DNA from: Zygnema cylindricum
Taxonomy: Eukaryota > Streptophyta > Zygnematophyceae > Zygnematales > Zygnemataceae
Direction of reading: 5' to 3'
NCBI GenBank assembly: GCA_037447655.1
Contig: JBBHKE010001834.1
Coordinates: forward strand, 62,001 to 126,000
Length of the DNA stretch: 64,000 nucleotides
Translations under genes and position numbers: made by a program
The notes under the pieces: generated by a model
Seen by the model: only the letters and a program-made list of their open reading frames with translations
What the model was told of the DNA's origin: nothing
The model's database searches: none
Part shown: piece by piece, positions 44,723 through 58,180 of the stretch
Numbering within the stretch: position 1 is the stretch's first letter
Layout: each line of letters starts with the position of its first letter

Positions 44723-45161
44723 CAGTTAGCAGTGGTCGGTAGCATCCGGCTGACTCTCCTCGTGTAGTACGAAGCACTTGATTACGTACAAGTGTGCTTT
44801 GTCACTTGTGGTCCCTCGTGAATCGCGTCTGTCAATTTGATGTCCATCAACGGCACCTCATGGTTGACCGTACCATACATTCCAAGATAAATGCTTTTCA
44901 TTCCGTCCGTCCGATTCTGTCAATCAGCTAGTTAATCGCCCAATATGTGTAAGCGGTCATCGGCGTTACTCCGTGAAACCTGCAACACCCTTTTCCTGCC
45001 AACGCGTGTCCAATTGACTGTACCGTACACTGTCTTGACCTTCTGTTACTGTAACACTATTTGAGGTTAGTATTACAGGTTTTTATTTTCCAAAATATTC
45101 TAAGTCCTCAATCCCTCGTCACAACTCTATCTACTAAACTAAAGATTTCCAAATTCAACAG
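44723..45161 (-). mobile_element. 5' LTR fragment of element H
   Basis: Minus-strand LTR starting TGTTGAATTTGGAAATC at 45161, next to satellite. It contains GTCACTTGTGGTCCCTCGTG (44797-44816), the complement of the GGACCACAAGTGAC repeat in the E LTR. It breaks off at about 44723 and joins integrase-side pol, so the rest of the LTR, the primer site and gag are deleted. Confidence 0.8.
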
Positions 45162-48100
45162 TTTAGGGTTTTTTTTAACTATTTATGTAAGCGTTAACGA
45201 TATAAAGTGTTTGTTACCACTATTGTTGTTAGCGCAAACAAAAACTTGTGTTATAAACATGGTTCGAAGTTTATTTTTCCTCTTTTTGTGACCACGAACA
45301 ATAATCGTTGTTGTTATAAATATCTTTGTTAGCACAAACTCAGATTTGTGTTAGAAACATGGCTTATGGTCTTTTTAAACTATTTTTGTGAGCATTAACA
45401 ATGTAAAGTGTTTGATAGCGCCAATGTTGTTAGCCCTAACACAAACTTGTGTTATAAACATGGTTCGAAGTTTAATCTTCCTCTTTTTGTGACCACAAAC
45501 ACTAAACGTTGTTTGTTACAAATATCACTGTTTGCGCAAATTTAAATTTGTGTTAGAAACATGGTTTAGGGTTTTTCTAAATATTTTGGTGAGCGTTAAT
45601 AATATAAAGAGTCACTTACCACTATTGTTGTTTGCGCAAACACAAACGTGTGTTACAAACTTGGTTCGGAGTTTTTTTTCCCTCTTTATGTGACCGCAAA
45701 CAGTAAACATTTCTTTTTACGAATATTGTTGTTGCACAAATTCAATTTTTTGTTAGAAACACGGTTGAGATTTTTTAACCTCTTTTTTTTACCGCGAATA
45801 ATAAACATTGTTTGTTATTAATATCTTTGTTTGCGGAAACAAAAATTTGTGTTAGAAACATGGTTTAGGGTTTTTTTTTAATTTTTTTGAGAGCGTTAAC
45901 AATATAAAGAGTTTCTTAACACTATTGTTGTTAGCGCAAACAAAAACTTGTGTTACAAACATGATTTAGAGTTTTTTTTACCCTTTTCTGTGACAAAAAT
46001 AAATAACGTCGTTTGTTACAAATATCTTTGTTAGTTCAAACTGAATTTTTTGTTAGAAACATAGTTTAAGGATTTTTTTAAATATTTTTGTAAGCGTTAA
46101 AAATAGAAAGTGTTTGTTACCACTATTGTTGTTAACGCCTACACAAACTTGTGTTATAAACATAGTTCGGAGTTTGTTTTACCTCTATATTTGACCAGAA
46201 ACAATAAACGTTGTTTGTTACAAATATCTTTGTTAGAGCAAACTAATATTTGTGAAAGAATCATAGTTTAGGGATTTGTTTTACTATTTTTGTGAGCGTT
46301 AATAATAAAAAGTATTTGTTACCACGATTGTTGTTAACGCAAACACAAACTTGTGTTATAAACATGGTTCGGAGATAATATTTCTTCTTTTTGTGACCAC
46401 GAACAATAAACACTGTTTGTTACAAATATCTTTCTTAGCGAAAACTAAAATTTGTGTTCGGAAAACATGGTTTAGGGCTTTGATTAACTATTTTTGTGAG
46501 CCTTAACAATTTTAAGAGTTTCTTACCTCTATTTTTTGAGGGCAAATAGAAAATTGTGTTACAAACATGGTTCGAATTTTATTCTACCTGTTTTTGTGAC
46601 CGCGAGCAAAAAACGTTGTTTGGTACAAATATCTTTGTTAGCGCAAACTCAAATTTTTGTTAAACATATGGTTTAGGGTATATTTTTACTTATTTTGTGA
46701 GCGTTAACAATATAAAGAGTTTCTTACCACTATTATTTATAGCGCAAACACAAACTTAAATTTCGAACATGGTTCGACGTTTATTTGACATCTTTTTGTG
46801 ACCGCGTACAATAAACAATGTTTCTTACAAATATCTTTGTTAGCGCAAACTCAAATTTGTGTTAGAAATAAAATTTAGGGTTTTTTTTAACTCTTTTTGT
46901 GAGTGTTAACAATATAAAGGGTTTCTTACCACTATTGCTGTTACGGCAAACACAAACTTGAATTACAAACTTGGTTCAAAGTTTATTTTACATCTTTTGT
47001 GACCACGTACAATAAACAATGTTTTTTACAAATATCTTTGTTAGCTCAAACTCAAATTTGTGTCAGAAACATGCTTTAGGGTTTTTTGTAACTTAATTTG
47101 TGAGCGTTTAGAATATAAAGGTTTTCTTACCACTATTGCTGTTAGCGCAAACACAAACTTGAGTAACAAACATGGTTCGGAGTATATTTTACATCTTATT
47201 TTGACCGTGTATAATAAACAATGTTTCTTACAAATATCTTTGTTAGCGCAAACTCAAATTTGTGTTAGAAACATAATTTAGGGTTTTTCATTAACTATTT
47301 TTGTGAGCATTAAAAATAGAAAGAGTTTCTTACCACTATTGATGTAAGCGCAAACATAAACTTGAGTTACAAACATGGTTAAGAGTTTAATTTACATATT
47401 TTAGTGACCGCGTACAATAACGATGTTTCTTACAAATATCTTTGTTAGCGCAAACTCAAATTTGTGTTAGAAACATGGTTTGAGTTTTTTTTAAATTATT
47501 TTGTGAGCGTTAACAATATAAAGGGTTTCTTAAAACAATTGTTGTAAGCGCAAACACAAAATTGAGTTACAAACATGGTTTTGAGTGTATTTTGCCCCTT
47601 TTTGTTATCGCGAACAATAAACGATGTTTATTACAAATATCTTTGTTAGCGCAAACTCAAATTTGTGTTAGAAACATGGTTTGAGTTTTTTTTAAATTAT
47701 TTTGTGAGAGTTAACATTATAAAAGGTTTCTTAAAACTATTGTTGTAAGCGCAAACACAAACTTGAGTTACAAACATGGTTAAGAGTTTATTTTATATTT
47801 TTTTTTGACCGTGTATAATAAACGATGTTTCTTACCAATATCTTTGTTAGCTCAAACTCAAATTTGTGTTTGAAACATAATTTAGGGTTTTTTATTAACT
47901 CTTTTTGTGAGCATTAAAAATGTAAAGAGTTTCTTACCACTATTGATGTTAGCGCAAACACAAACTTGAGTTACAAATATGATTAAGAGTTTGTTTTACA
48001 TATTTTTTTGACCGCGAACAATAAACGATGTTTCTTACAAATATCTTTGTTAGCACAAACACAAATTTTTGTTAGAAACATGGTTTAGGGTTTTTTTTTA

Positions 48101-51100
48101 ACTCTTTTTGTGAGCGTTAACAATATAAAGAGTTTCTTAGAACTATTGCTGTTAATGTTATCACAAAATTAAGTTACAAACATGGTTCAGAGTTTATTTT
48201 GCCTCTTTTTGTTATCGCGAACAATAAACAATGTTTCTTAAAAATATCTTTGGTAGCGTAAACTCAAATTTGTGTCACAAACATGGTTTAGGGTTTTTTT
48301 TAAATAATTTTGAAGGTTTTAACAATAAAAAGGGTTTCTTACCACTATTATTGTAAGCGCAAACACAAAATTGAGTTTCAAACATGGTTTGGAGTTTATT
48401 TTACATCTTTTTGTAACCCAGTACAATAAACAATGTTTCTTACATATATCTTTGTTAATGCCAACTCAAATTTGTGTTAGAAAGATGGTTTAGGGATTTT
48501 TGTAACATATTTTGTGAGCGTTAACAATATAAAGGGTTTCTTACCACTATTGTTGTTAGCGCAAACAAAAACTTGAGTTACAAACATGGTTCGGAGTTTA
48601 TTTTACATCTTATATTGACTGTGTATAATAAACGATGTTTTTTACAAATATCTTTGTTAGCGCAAACTAAAATTTGTGTTAGAAACATAATTTAGGGTTT
48701 TTTATCAACTCTTTTTGGGAGTGTTAAAAATGTAAAGAGTTTCTTACCACTGTTGATGTTAGCACAAACACAAACTTGAGTTACAAACATGGTTAAGAGT
48801 TTATTTTATATTTTTTTGTGACCGCGTACAATAAACGATGTTTCTTACAAATATCTTTGTTAGCGCAAACTCAAATTTGTGTTAGAAACATGGTTTAGGG
48901 TTTATTTTAACTTAATTTGTGAGCTTTAACAATATAAAGGGTTTCTTACCACTATTATTGTTAGCGTAAACACAAAATTGATTTACAAACATGGTTCGGA
49001 GTGTATTTTACGTCTTTTTGTGACCCAGTACAATAAACAATGTTTCTTACAATTATGTTGGTTAGTGCAAACTCAAATTTGTGTTAGAAACATGTTTTAG
49101 GGTTTTTATTAACTTATTTTGTGAGCGTTAACAATATACAGGGTTTCTTACCCATATTATTGTAAGCGCAAACACAAACTTTAGTTACAAACATGGTTCG
49201 GAGTTTATTTTACATCTTTTTGTGACCGCGTACAATATCCGATGTTTCTTACAAATATCTTTGTTAGCGCAAACTCAAATTTGTGTTAGAAATATGGTTT
49301 AGGGTTTTTTAACTTAATTTTTGAGCGTTAACAATATAAAGGGTTTCTTACCACTATTATTGTAAGCGCAAACACAAACTTGAGTTACAAACATGGTACG
49401 GAGTTTATTATACATCTTTTTGTGACCGCGTACAATAAATGATGTTTCTGACAAATATCTTTGTTAAAGCAAACTCAAATTTGTGTTAGAAACATGGTTT
49501 AGGGTTTTTTTTTAACTTAATTTTTGAGCGTTAACAATATAAAGGGTTTCTTACAACTATTGTTTTTCGCGTAAACACGAAATGAAGTTACAAACATGGT
49601 TACGGAGTTTATTTTACATCTTATATTGACTGTGTATAATAAACGATGTTTCTTACAAATATCTTTGTTAGCGCAAACTAAAATTTGTGTTAGAAACATA
49701 ATTTAGGGTTTTTTATCAACTCTTTTTGGGAGTTTTAAAAATGTAAAGAGTTTCTTACCACTGTTGATGTTAGCACAAACACAAACTTGAGTTACAAACA
49801 TGGTTAAGAGTTTATTTTATATTTTTTTGTGACCGCGTACAATAAACGATGTTTCTTACAAATATCTTTGTTAGCGCAAACTCAAATTTGTGTTTGAAAT
49901 ATGGTTTAGGGTTTTTTAACTTAATTTTTGAGCGTTAACAATATAAAGGGTTTCTTACCACTATTATTGTAAGCGCAAACACAAACTTGAGTTACAAACA
50001 TGGTACGGAGTTTATTATACATCTTTTTGTGACCGCGTACAATAAATGATGTTTCTGACAAATATCTTTGTTAAAGCAAACTCAAATTTGTGTTAGAAAC
50101 ATGGTTTAGGGTTTTTTTTTAACTTAATTTTTGAGCGTTAACAATATAAAGGGTTTCTTACAACTATTTTTGTTCGCGTAAACACAAAATGAAGTTACAA
50201 ACATGGTTTAGAGTTTATTTTACCTCTTTTTGTGACCGAGAACAACAAAACGATGTTTCTTACAAATATCTTTGTTAGCGCAAACTCAAATTTGTGTTAG
50301 AAACATGGTTTAAGGTTTTCTTTAACTCTTATTGTGAGCGTTAACAGTGTAAAGAATTTCTTACCACTATTGCTATTAGCACAAACACAAAATTGAGTTA
50401 CAAACTTGGTTAAAAGTTTATTTTACGTATTTTTTTGACCGCGAGCAATAAACGATGTTTCTTACAAATATCTTTGTTAGCGCAAACTCAAATTTGTGTT
50501 AGAAACATGGTTTAGGGTTTTTTTTAACTTAATTTGTAGGCATTAACAATATAAAGGGTTTCTTACCACTATAATTATTAGCAAAAACATAAAATTCAAT
50601 TACAAACATGGTTTAGAGTTTATTTTACCTCTTTTTGTGACCGAGAACAACAAAACGATGTTTCTTACAAATATCTTTGTTAGCGCAAACTCAAATTTGT
50701 GTTAGAAATATAGTTAGCGTTTTTTTTAACTCTTTTTGTGAGCGTTAACAATGTAAAGAGTTTCTTACGACTATTGATATTACCGCATTTACAAACTTCA
50801 CTAACAAACAGGGTTAAGAGTTTATCATGCCTCTTTTTGTGACAGCAAACAATAAACGATGTTTCTTACAAATATCTTTGTTAGCGCAAACTCAAATTTG
50901 TGTTACAAACATGGTTTAGGGTTTTTTTTAACTTAATTTGTAGGCATTAACAATATAAAGGGTTTCTTACCACTATAATTGTTAGCATAAACATAAAATT
51001 CAATTACAAACATGGTTCAGAGTTTATTTTACATATTTTTGTGACCGCGTACAATAAACGATGTTTCTTACAAATCTCTTTGTTATCGCAAACTCAATTT

Positions 51101-54100
51101 TGTAATAGAAACATGGTTTTGGGTTTTTTTTAACTCTTATTGTGACCGTTAACAATGTAAAGAGTTTCTTACCACTATTGCTGTTAGCGCAAACACAAAC
51201 TTGAGTTACAAACATGGTTAAGAGTTTTTATTATATGTTTTGTGACCGCGAACAATACACGATGTTTCGTACAAATATCTTTGTTAGCGCAAACTCAAAT
51301 TTTAGTTAGAAACATGGTTTAGGGTTGTTTTTGACTTATTTTGTGAGAGTTAACAGTGTAAAGAGTTTCTTACGACTATTGCTGTTACCGCAAACACAAA
51401 CTTGAGTTACATACATTATTAAGAGTTTATTTTACATATTTTTGTGACGGCGTACAATACACGATGTTTCTTACAAATATCTTTGTTATCGGAAACTCAA
51501 ATTTTAGTTAGAAACATGGTTTAGGGTTGTTTTTGACTTATTTTGTGAGCGTTAAAAATATAAAGGGTTTCTTACAACTATTGCTGTTAGCGTTAACATA
51601 AAATTCAATTACAAACATGGTTCAGAGTTTATTTTACATATTTTTGTGACCGCGTACAATAAACGATGTTTCTTACAAATATCTTTGTGAGCGCAAACTC
51701 ATATTTGTGTTCGAAACCTGGTTTAAAGTTTTTTTTAACTTATTTTGTAGGAGTTAACAATATAATGGGTTTCTTACCACTATTATTGTTAGCGTAAACA
51801 CAAAATTGAGTTACAAACATAGTTAAAAGTTTATTTTACATATTTTTGTGACCGCGTACAATAAACGATGTTTCTTACAAATATATTTGTTATAGCAAAC
51901 TCAAATTTGTGTTAGAAACATGGTTTCTAGTCTTTTTTAACTCTTTTTGTGACCGTTAACAATGTAAAGAGTTTCTTACCACTATTGCTGTTAGCGCAAA
52001 CACAAACTTGAGTTACAAAGATGGTTCGGAGTTTATTTTACATCTTTTTTTAACCCTTTACAATAAATGATGTTAGTTACAAATATATTTGTTAGCGCAA
52101 ACTCAAATTTGTGTTAGAAACATGGTTTAGGGTTTTTTTTAACTCTTTTTGTGACCCTTAAGAATGTAAAGAGTTTCTTACCACTATTGCTGTTATCGCA
52201 TACACAAACTTGAGTTACAAACATGGTTAAGAGTTTATTTTACATATTTTTCTGACAGCGTAGAATAAACCATGTTTCTTACAAATATCTTTGTGAGCGC
52301 AAACTCATATTTGTGTTAGAAACATGGTTTAAAGTTTTTTTTAACTTATTTTGTAGGAGTTAACAATATAATGGGTTTCTTACCACTATTATTGTTAGCG
52401 TAAACATAAAATTGAGTTACAAACATAAATAAAAGTTTATTTTACATATTTTTGAGACCGCGTACAATAAACGATGTTTCTTACAAATATCTTTGTTGGC
52501 GCAAACTCAAATTTGTGCTAGATGGTTTCTAGTTTTTTTAACTCTTTTTGCGACCGTTAAGAATGTAAAGAGTTTCTTACCACTATTGCCGTTAGCGCAA
52601 ACACAAACACAAACTTGAGTTACAAACATGGTTAAGAGTTTATTTTATATATATAATGACCGCGTACAATAAACGATGTTTCTTATAAATATCTTTGTTA
52701 GCGCAAACTCAAATTTGTGTTAGAAACATGGTTTATAGTTTTATTAACTCTTTTTGCGACCGATAAGTATGTAAAGAGTTTCTTACCACTATTGTCGTAA
52801 GTGCAAACACAAACTTGAGTTACAAACATGGTTAAGAGTTTATTTTACATATTTTTGTGACGGCGTACAATAACGATGTTTCTTACAAATATCATTGTTA
52901 GTGCAAACTCATATTTGTGTTAAAAACATGTTTTAAAGTTTTTTTTAACTCTTTTAGTGAGTGTTGATAATGTAAAGAATTTCTTACCACTATTATTGTT
53001 AGGCAAAACACAAAATTGATTTACAACCATGGTTCGAAGTTTATTTTACATATTTTTGTGAACCTGTACAATAAACGATGTTTCTTACAAATATCTTTGT
53101 TAGCGCAAACTTAAATTTGTGTTAGAAACATGGTTTATAGTTTTTTTAACTCTTTTTGCGACCGATAAGTATGTAAAGAGTTCCTTACCACTATTGTTGT
53201 AAGTGCAAACACAAACTTGAGTTACAAACATGGTTAAGAGTTTATTTTACATATTTTGTGACCGCGTACAATAACGATGTTTCTTACAAATATCATTGTT
53301 AGTGCAAACTCATATTTGTGTTAGAAACATGTTTTAAAGTTTTTTTTAACTCTTTTAGTGAGCGTTAATAATGTAAAGAATTTCTGACCACTATTATTGT
53401 TAGGCAAAACACAAAATTGATTTACAACCATGGTTCGAAGTTTATTTTACATATTTTTGTGACCCTGTACAATAAATGATGTTTCTTACAAATATCTTTG
53501 TTAGCGCAAACTTAAATTTGTGTTAAAAAAAAGGTTTAGGGTTTTTTCTAACTCTTTTTGTGATCGTTAACAATGTAAAGGGTTTCTTACAACTATTGTT
53601 GTTAGCTTACACACAAAATTCAGTTTCAAACATGGTTCAGTGTTTATTTTACATTTTTTTGTGACCCTGTACAACAAACGATGTTACTTAAAAATATCTT
53701 TACCAGCGCAAACTCAAATTTGTATTAGAAACTTGGTTTATGGTTTTTTTTTACTTATTTTGTGAGCGTTAACAATATAAAGGGTTTCTTACAATTATTT
53801 TTGTTAGTGTAAACACAAAATTTAGTTACAAACATGATTCAGAAATAATTTTGCCTCTTTTTGTGACCACGAACAATAAACGATGTTTCTTACAAATATC
53901 TTTGTTAGCGCAAACTCAAATTTGTGTTAGAAACATGGTTTATAGTTTTTTTTAACTCTTATTGTGACCGTTAACAATGTAAAGAGTTTCTTACCACTAT
54001 TGCTGTTAGCGCAAACACAAACTTGAGTTACAAAGATGGTTAGGAGTTTATTTTACATCTTTTTTTGACCGCGTACAATAAACGATGTTTCTTACAAATA

Positions 54101-54801
54101 TCATTGTTAGTGCAAACTCATATTTGTGTTAGAAACATGTTTTAAAGTTTTTTTTAACTCTTTTAGTGAGCGTTAAAAATGTAAAGAATTTTTGACCACT
54201 ATTATTGTTAGGTAAAACACAAAATTGATTTACAACCATGGTTCGAAGTTTATTTTACATATTTTTGTGACCCTGTACAATAAATGATGTTTCTTACAAA
54301 TATCTTTGTTAGCGCAAACTTAAATTTGTGTTAAAAAAAAGGTTTAGGGTTTTTTCTAACTCTTTTTGTGATCGTTAACAATGTAAAGGGTTTCTTATCA
54401 CTATTGCTGTTATCGCAAACACAAACTTGAGTTACAAACATGGTTAAAAGTTTATTTTACATATTTTTGTGACCGCGTACAATAAATGATGTTTCTTACA
54501 AATATCTTTGTTAGCTCAAACTCAAATTTGTGTTAGAAACATGGTTTATACTTTTTTTTAACTCTTTTTGTGACCGTTAACAATGTAAAGAGTTTCTTAC
54601 CACTTTTGCTGTTATTGCAAACAAAAATTTGAGTTACAAACATGGTTAAGAGTTTATTTTACATATTCTTGTGACCCTGTACAATAAACAATGTTTCTTA
54701 CAAATATTTTTGTTAGCGCAATCTCAAATTTGTGTTAGAAACATGGTTTATAGTTTTTTTTAACTCTTTTTGCGACCGTTAAAATGTAAAGAGTTTCTTA
54801 C
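45162..54801. repeat. Satellite block 4, main array (~48 dimers)
   Basis: An uninterrupted 9.6-kb array. Unit length measured from successive CAATAAACGATG words is 200-204 bp (48829, 49031, 49233, 49433, 49637, 49840). Each unit has two related ~100-bp halves: one with CAATAAACGATGTTTCTTAC and ACTCAAATTTGTGTTAG, the other with CAATATAAAGGGTTTCTTAC and ACACAAACTTGAGTTAC. One ATGGTTTAGGGTTT telobox-like word occurs per dimer. Left units use GTTGTTTGTTAC and right units GATGTTTCTTAC. Small frames within it are repeat by-products. Confidence 0.95.
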
Positions 54802-55445
54802 TATTGGTTTGAGGCAACTGGTGACCCAGAGGAGGAAGAAGAAGCACCAGCCGTTGCCATAATATTCAGATGACAAAAGAGGAAACTCTCACGGAAACCA
54901 CAAAAAGACCGACTTCACAATGAAGCCCCAAGCAAACCAGAGACACACTAGGTCTGCAAATTTGCCACAATATAAAAACAATATTAAAGAATTCACATGA
55001 AAAATTTCACAGGGTTCTGCCTAAAGATCACAATGAACTTGCATTTCAAAAAGACACAAAAACTGCTTCGCAGTTTTCCATTCACTGAAATCCTAACTCC
55101 AAAATATTATAAGTCCTACATATACAAAGTGAACCTACAGCTGATCTACAACGTACCACAACTACCGTGGTTTGTCGGTACACTAAACATTAATGAAACT
55201 AAACCCCGCCATCTACCGTACAAATATTTACATCAACCCTTAACCTTAGCCACAGCTAAAGTACGTAGTCAAAGTTAGTCTGCTGAAATGACGGCTCGGT
55301 CAATATTTCTCTTCCAAAAATGACGGCGAACTCCGTCCGCCGTCCGCGTATTCATTCATCACCAAAGATGAACCTCCACGTGTAAATCTGGTCCCTCAAG
55401 TAAATATGTACTTTGTCAACCAACTCAACCAAACTTGACTCCCCA
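54802..55445 (-). mobile_element. Outer LTR fragment of element G
   Basis: It matches 61066-61710 of the 5' LTR, including the GTCCGCCGTCCGCGTATTCA type of U3/R (55336-55356) and the gag ATG at 54860, 59 nt from its end at 54802. It lacks the first ~170 bp of U3. Its inner side switches within the word CTTGACTCCCC(A) to gag sequence. Confidence 0.88.
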
Positions 55446-56171
55446 ACACACCTATCATATTGCCTATAATTAGGATTAGGGGTAAAGTTCCTATTTCCAG
55501 AAAATCCTGCTTGCCTATATGTCTGAGCATTGTACGCTACCGCTGATTTTCCACCATTCAATGCTATCTGAGTTGCCTCTTCCTCTAGAATGTAAGCTTC
55601 AGCTACGGTTATATTCCATCTAGCCTTCTCTAACCTTTTCATTTGTTCCGCGGCTCTTTTATATTCAGCAGGAAGCCCTTCTCATTAAAATCATAGCTTG
55701 ATGATGGGGAGGAAAATTCCCCCCGGAACATGCATTTTCCGACAGCAAAAGCTTCAAGCCATTACAATACGAGTTCATATCACCCCCGGTATACTTATAA
55801 TCCCAAATTTTCCCAGCAGTTATAACCTCATTCTGCTCACTAGCTAGGACATATGACTCCCGTAAGGCCATCGATATATCAGATGATTTAGAGATATTGA
55901 TATATGTCATGTTCAGATCTTCGGACAGGAGTAGTTTGAGAACATGCAATGCATCCTCATTTTTCTTTTCAAAATCAGAATCTGTATCCGGAAGAACACC
56001 GGAAATCACATCATACAATCTCACTTGCTTAAGGTAAGACTTAGTCAAATCCGCCCAATATAAATATTTTTGGCCATTAAACACCGCGATCCGTGAGGGA
56101 GGGCCCGTGAATTGTTGGTTTAAGGCAACCGGTGACCCAAAGGAGGAAGAAGAAGCACCAGCCGTTGCCAT
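55446..56171 (-). pseudogene. gag: Duplicate gag 5' part, element G
   Basis: A near-identical copy of 60395-61124; about five base differences are visible by eye. It includes the start codon at 56171, the MATAGASSSSFGSPVALNQQ leader, the FNGQKYLYWADLTKSYLK capsid start, and the same frameshift giving RRASC and a stop at 55665. It ends before the zinc knuckle, where it is fused to LTR sequence, giving a nonsense tail. Confidence 0.9.
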
Positions 56172-56956
56172 AATATTCAGATTACAAAAGAGGAAACTCT
56201 CACAGAAACCACAAAAAGACCGACTTCACAATGAAGCCCCAAGCAAACCAGACACACACTAGGTCTGCAAATTTGCCACAATATAAAAACAATATTAAAG
56301 AATTCACATGAAAAATTTCACAGGGTTCTGCCTAAAGATCACAATGATCTTGCATTTCAAAAAGACACAAAAACTGCTTCGCAGTTTTCCATTCACTGAA
56401 ATCCTAACTCCAAAATATTATAAGTCCTACATATACAAAGTGAACCTACAGCTGATCTACAACGTACCACAACTACCGTGGTGTGTCGGTACACTAAACA
56501 TTAATCTAACTAAACCCCGCCATCTACCGTACAAGTATTTACATCAACCCTTAACCCTAGCCACTGCTAAAGTACGTAGTCAAAGTTAGTCTGCTGAAAT
56601 GACGGCTCGGTCAATATTTCTCTTCCAAAAATGACGGCGAACTCCGTCCGCACGAGTCATTAATTACATTCGCTGGTACAAATATTATCTCCGCTGGTAC
56701 AGATATTACCTCCGCTCTTACAGATATTGCGTTCTGCATTCGAAGATTCTTTCAAGATTTTAAGCATCGGATATTAACCTACGTGTTACCAACCAGAATG
56801 AGCCACCAGGTTCACAGACGCGACCTAATAAAAGGCACGCCTTTCAGTAAAATTTTCCGTACAATTACTGCGACGCCTAATGGAAGTCCACCCTAAGTCC
56901 TTAATCTCTTTCTCACACACTAGATGTAGAGAGTACTAAAGGTTTCCAAAACAACA
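56113..56956 (-). mobile_element. Inner 3' LTR of element G (844 bp, different U3)
   Basis: It starts (minus strand) TGTTGTTTTGGAAACC at 56956 and ends CCAACA at 56113, with the gag ATG at 56171, 59 nt from the end. From about 56652 down it matches the 5' LTR; above that point the U3 (CATTCGCTGGTACAAAT and TTACCTCCGCTCTTACAG words) is unrelated to the U3 at 61640-61882 except for the terminal ~70 bp. Confidence 0.9.
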
Positions 56957-56979
56957 CTCCCCTAAACCTTTTGACTCTC

Positions 56980-58180
56980 TCAGCCACTAAGTCCACATGC
57001 CTTTCTACAAAACTGCAATTTAGGTGCAAGTAGAGGCTTAATGATCATATCGGCTACCATCTTCTCATCCGGCAGATAACTGAGTTTTAAAATTTTGTTC
57101 ATCACCTTCTCTCTTACAAAGTGCAGCTTGATATCAATGTGCTTGCTTTTAAAGTGATGACTTGGGTTAGATGCAATCGCTACAGCTGCCTGGTTGTCAC
57201 ACCACACTATTTGAGGTCTAGATTGCATGAAATGAAGTTCTTAAAAGAGAGACTTTACCCAAAGTAACTCTTTGACAGCTGAGCTTGCTGCCATGTATTC
57301 AGCCTCCATTGTAGACTGAGCTGTGAATTTCTGCATCTTGCTGCTCTAACAGCATGTTCCACTTCCAATCTTCAAATTGAATCCGGTGGTGGAGCGGCAG
57401 CTTGGCATGTCTCTGTAGCTCGCATTGCTCCAAGTCTGAATTTTGACTTCATCTCCACCGAGAGCAAGTCGCAGATTCCGTGTCCTGCAAGGTATCGAAG
57501 AACCCTCTTTGCTGCCTCCCAATCCGATCTCCTCGGATTTTGTAAACTCCGACTTAAAGCACCAACTGCTGCCGCAATATCCGGCCATGTGCAATTCATG
57601 AAGTAGATTAGGCTCCCGACAATCTGACGGTATGGTATGACAGCCATAGAATCTGCCTCCCTTGATTCCAAGATGTCATCAAAAAATGACTCCTCCATCG
57701 GTCTCCATGCCTTCTACCTTTTGCTTAAATTCCATGGGAGTGGCACTTCCCTTTGCCTCTGCCATGCCCAACTTTTCAAGCATATTCCCAATCGCTTCTC
57801 GCTGCGTTAGATAGATTATTTTTCTATCTCTATCCCTTTCCACTTGAATTCCAAGAATATACTTTGCCTCTCCTAAATCTTTCATCTCAAATCTAGAATT
57901 CAAGGTTGCCTTTATTTTATTAATCTCATTTAATGACTTACTTAGTAGCAACAATTCATCTACATACACCGCAATGTAAATAATTCCATCTTCCCCTTCT
58001 GTAACATAGACTGAGTGATCTGAACTAATCCTTACAAAACCGAGACTAGTTAGAAACTCATCTAGTTTCAGATTCCACTGGCTTGTTTCAAACCGTACAA
58101 AGATTTCAACAGCTTACAGACCAAATTTTCTTTTCCGGTCTCTGCATACATTTCAGGCTGCCTCATATATATCACTTCCT
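56980..58180 (-). pseudogene. pol: Reverse transcriptase C-terminal part and RNase H, element G
   Basis: From the frameshift near 58220 it continues in pieces: QWNLKLDEF (58080), YVDELLLLSKS (58005-57935; the second Asp of the catalytic YVDD is Glu), KYILGIQVERDRDRK, SLIYFMNCTWPDIAAAVGA (57610), WSNASYRDMPSCRS-type sequence in which the Asp of SDASYGD is Asn (near 57430), then WCDNQAAVAIASNPSHHFK (57210) to a stop at 56980. Frame breaks lie near 58080, 57680, 57370 and 57240. The altered RT and RNase H residues suggest lost catalysis. Confidence 0.88.

Noticed and set aside
45162-54801. Regular ~100/200-bp spacing suggestive of a CRISPR array
   Set aside because: There are no unique spacers; the whole unit is repeated, as in a eukaryotic satellite, and no cas genes are present.
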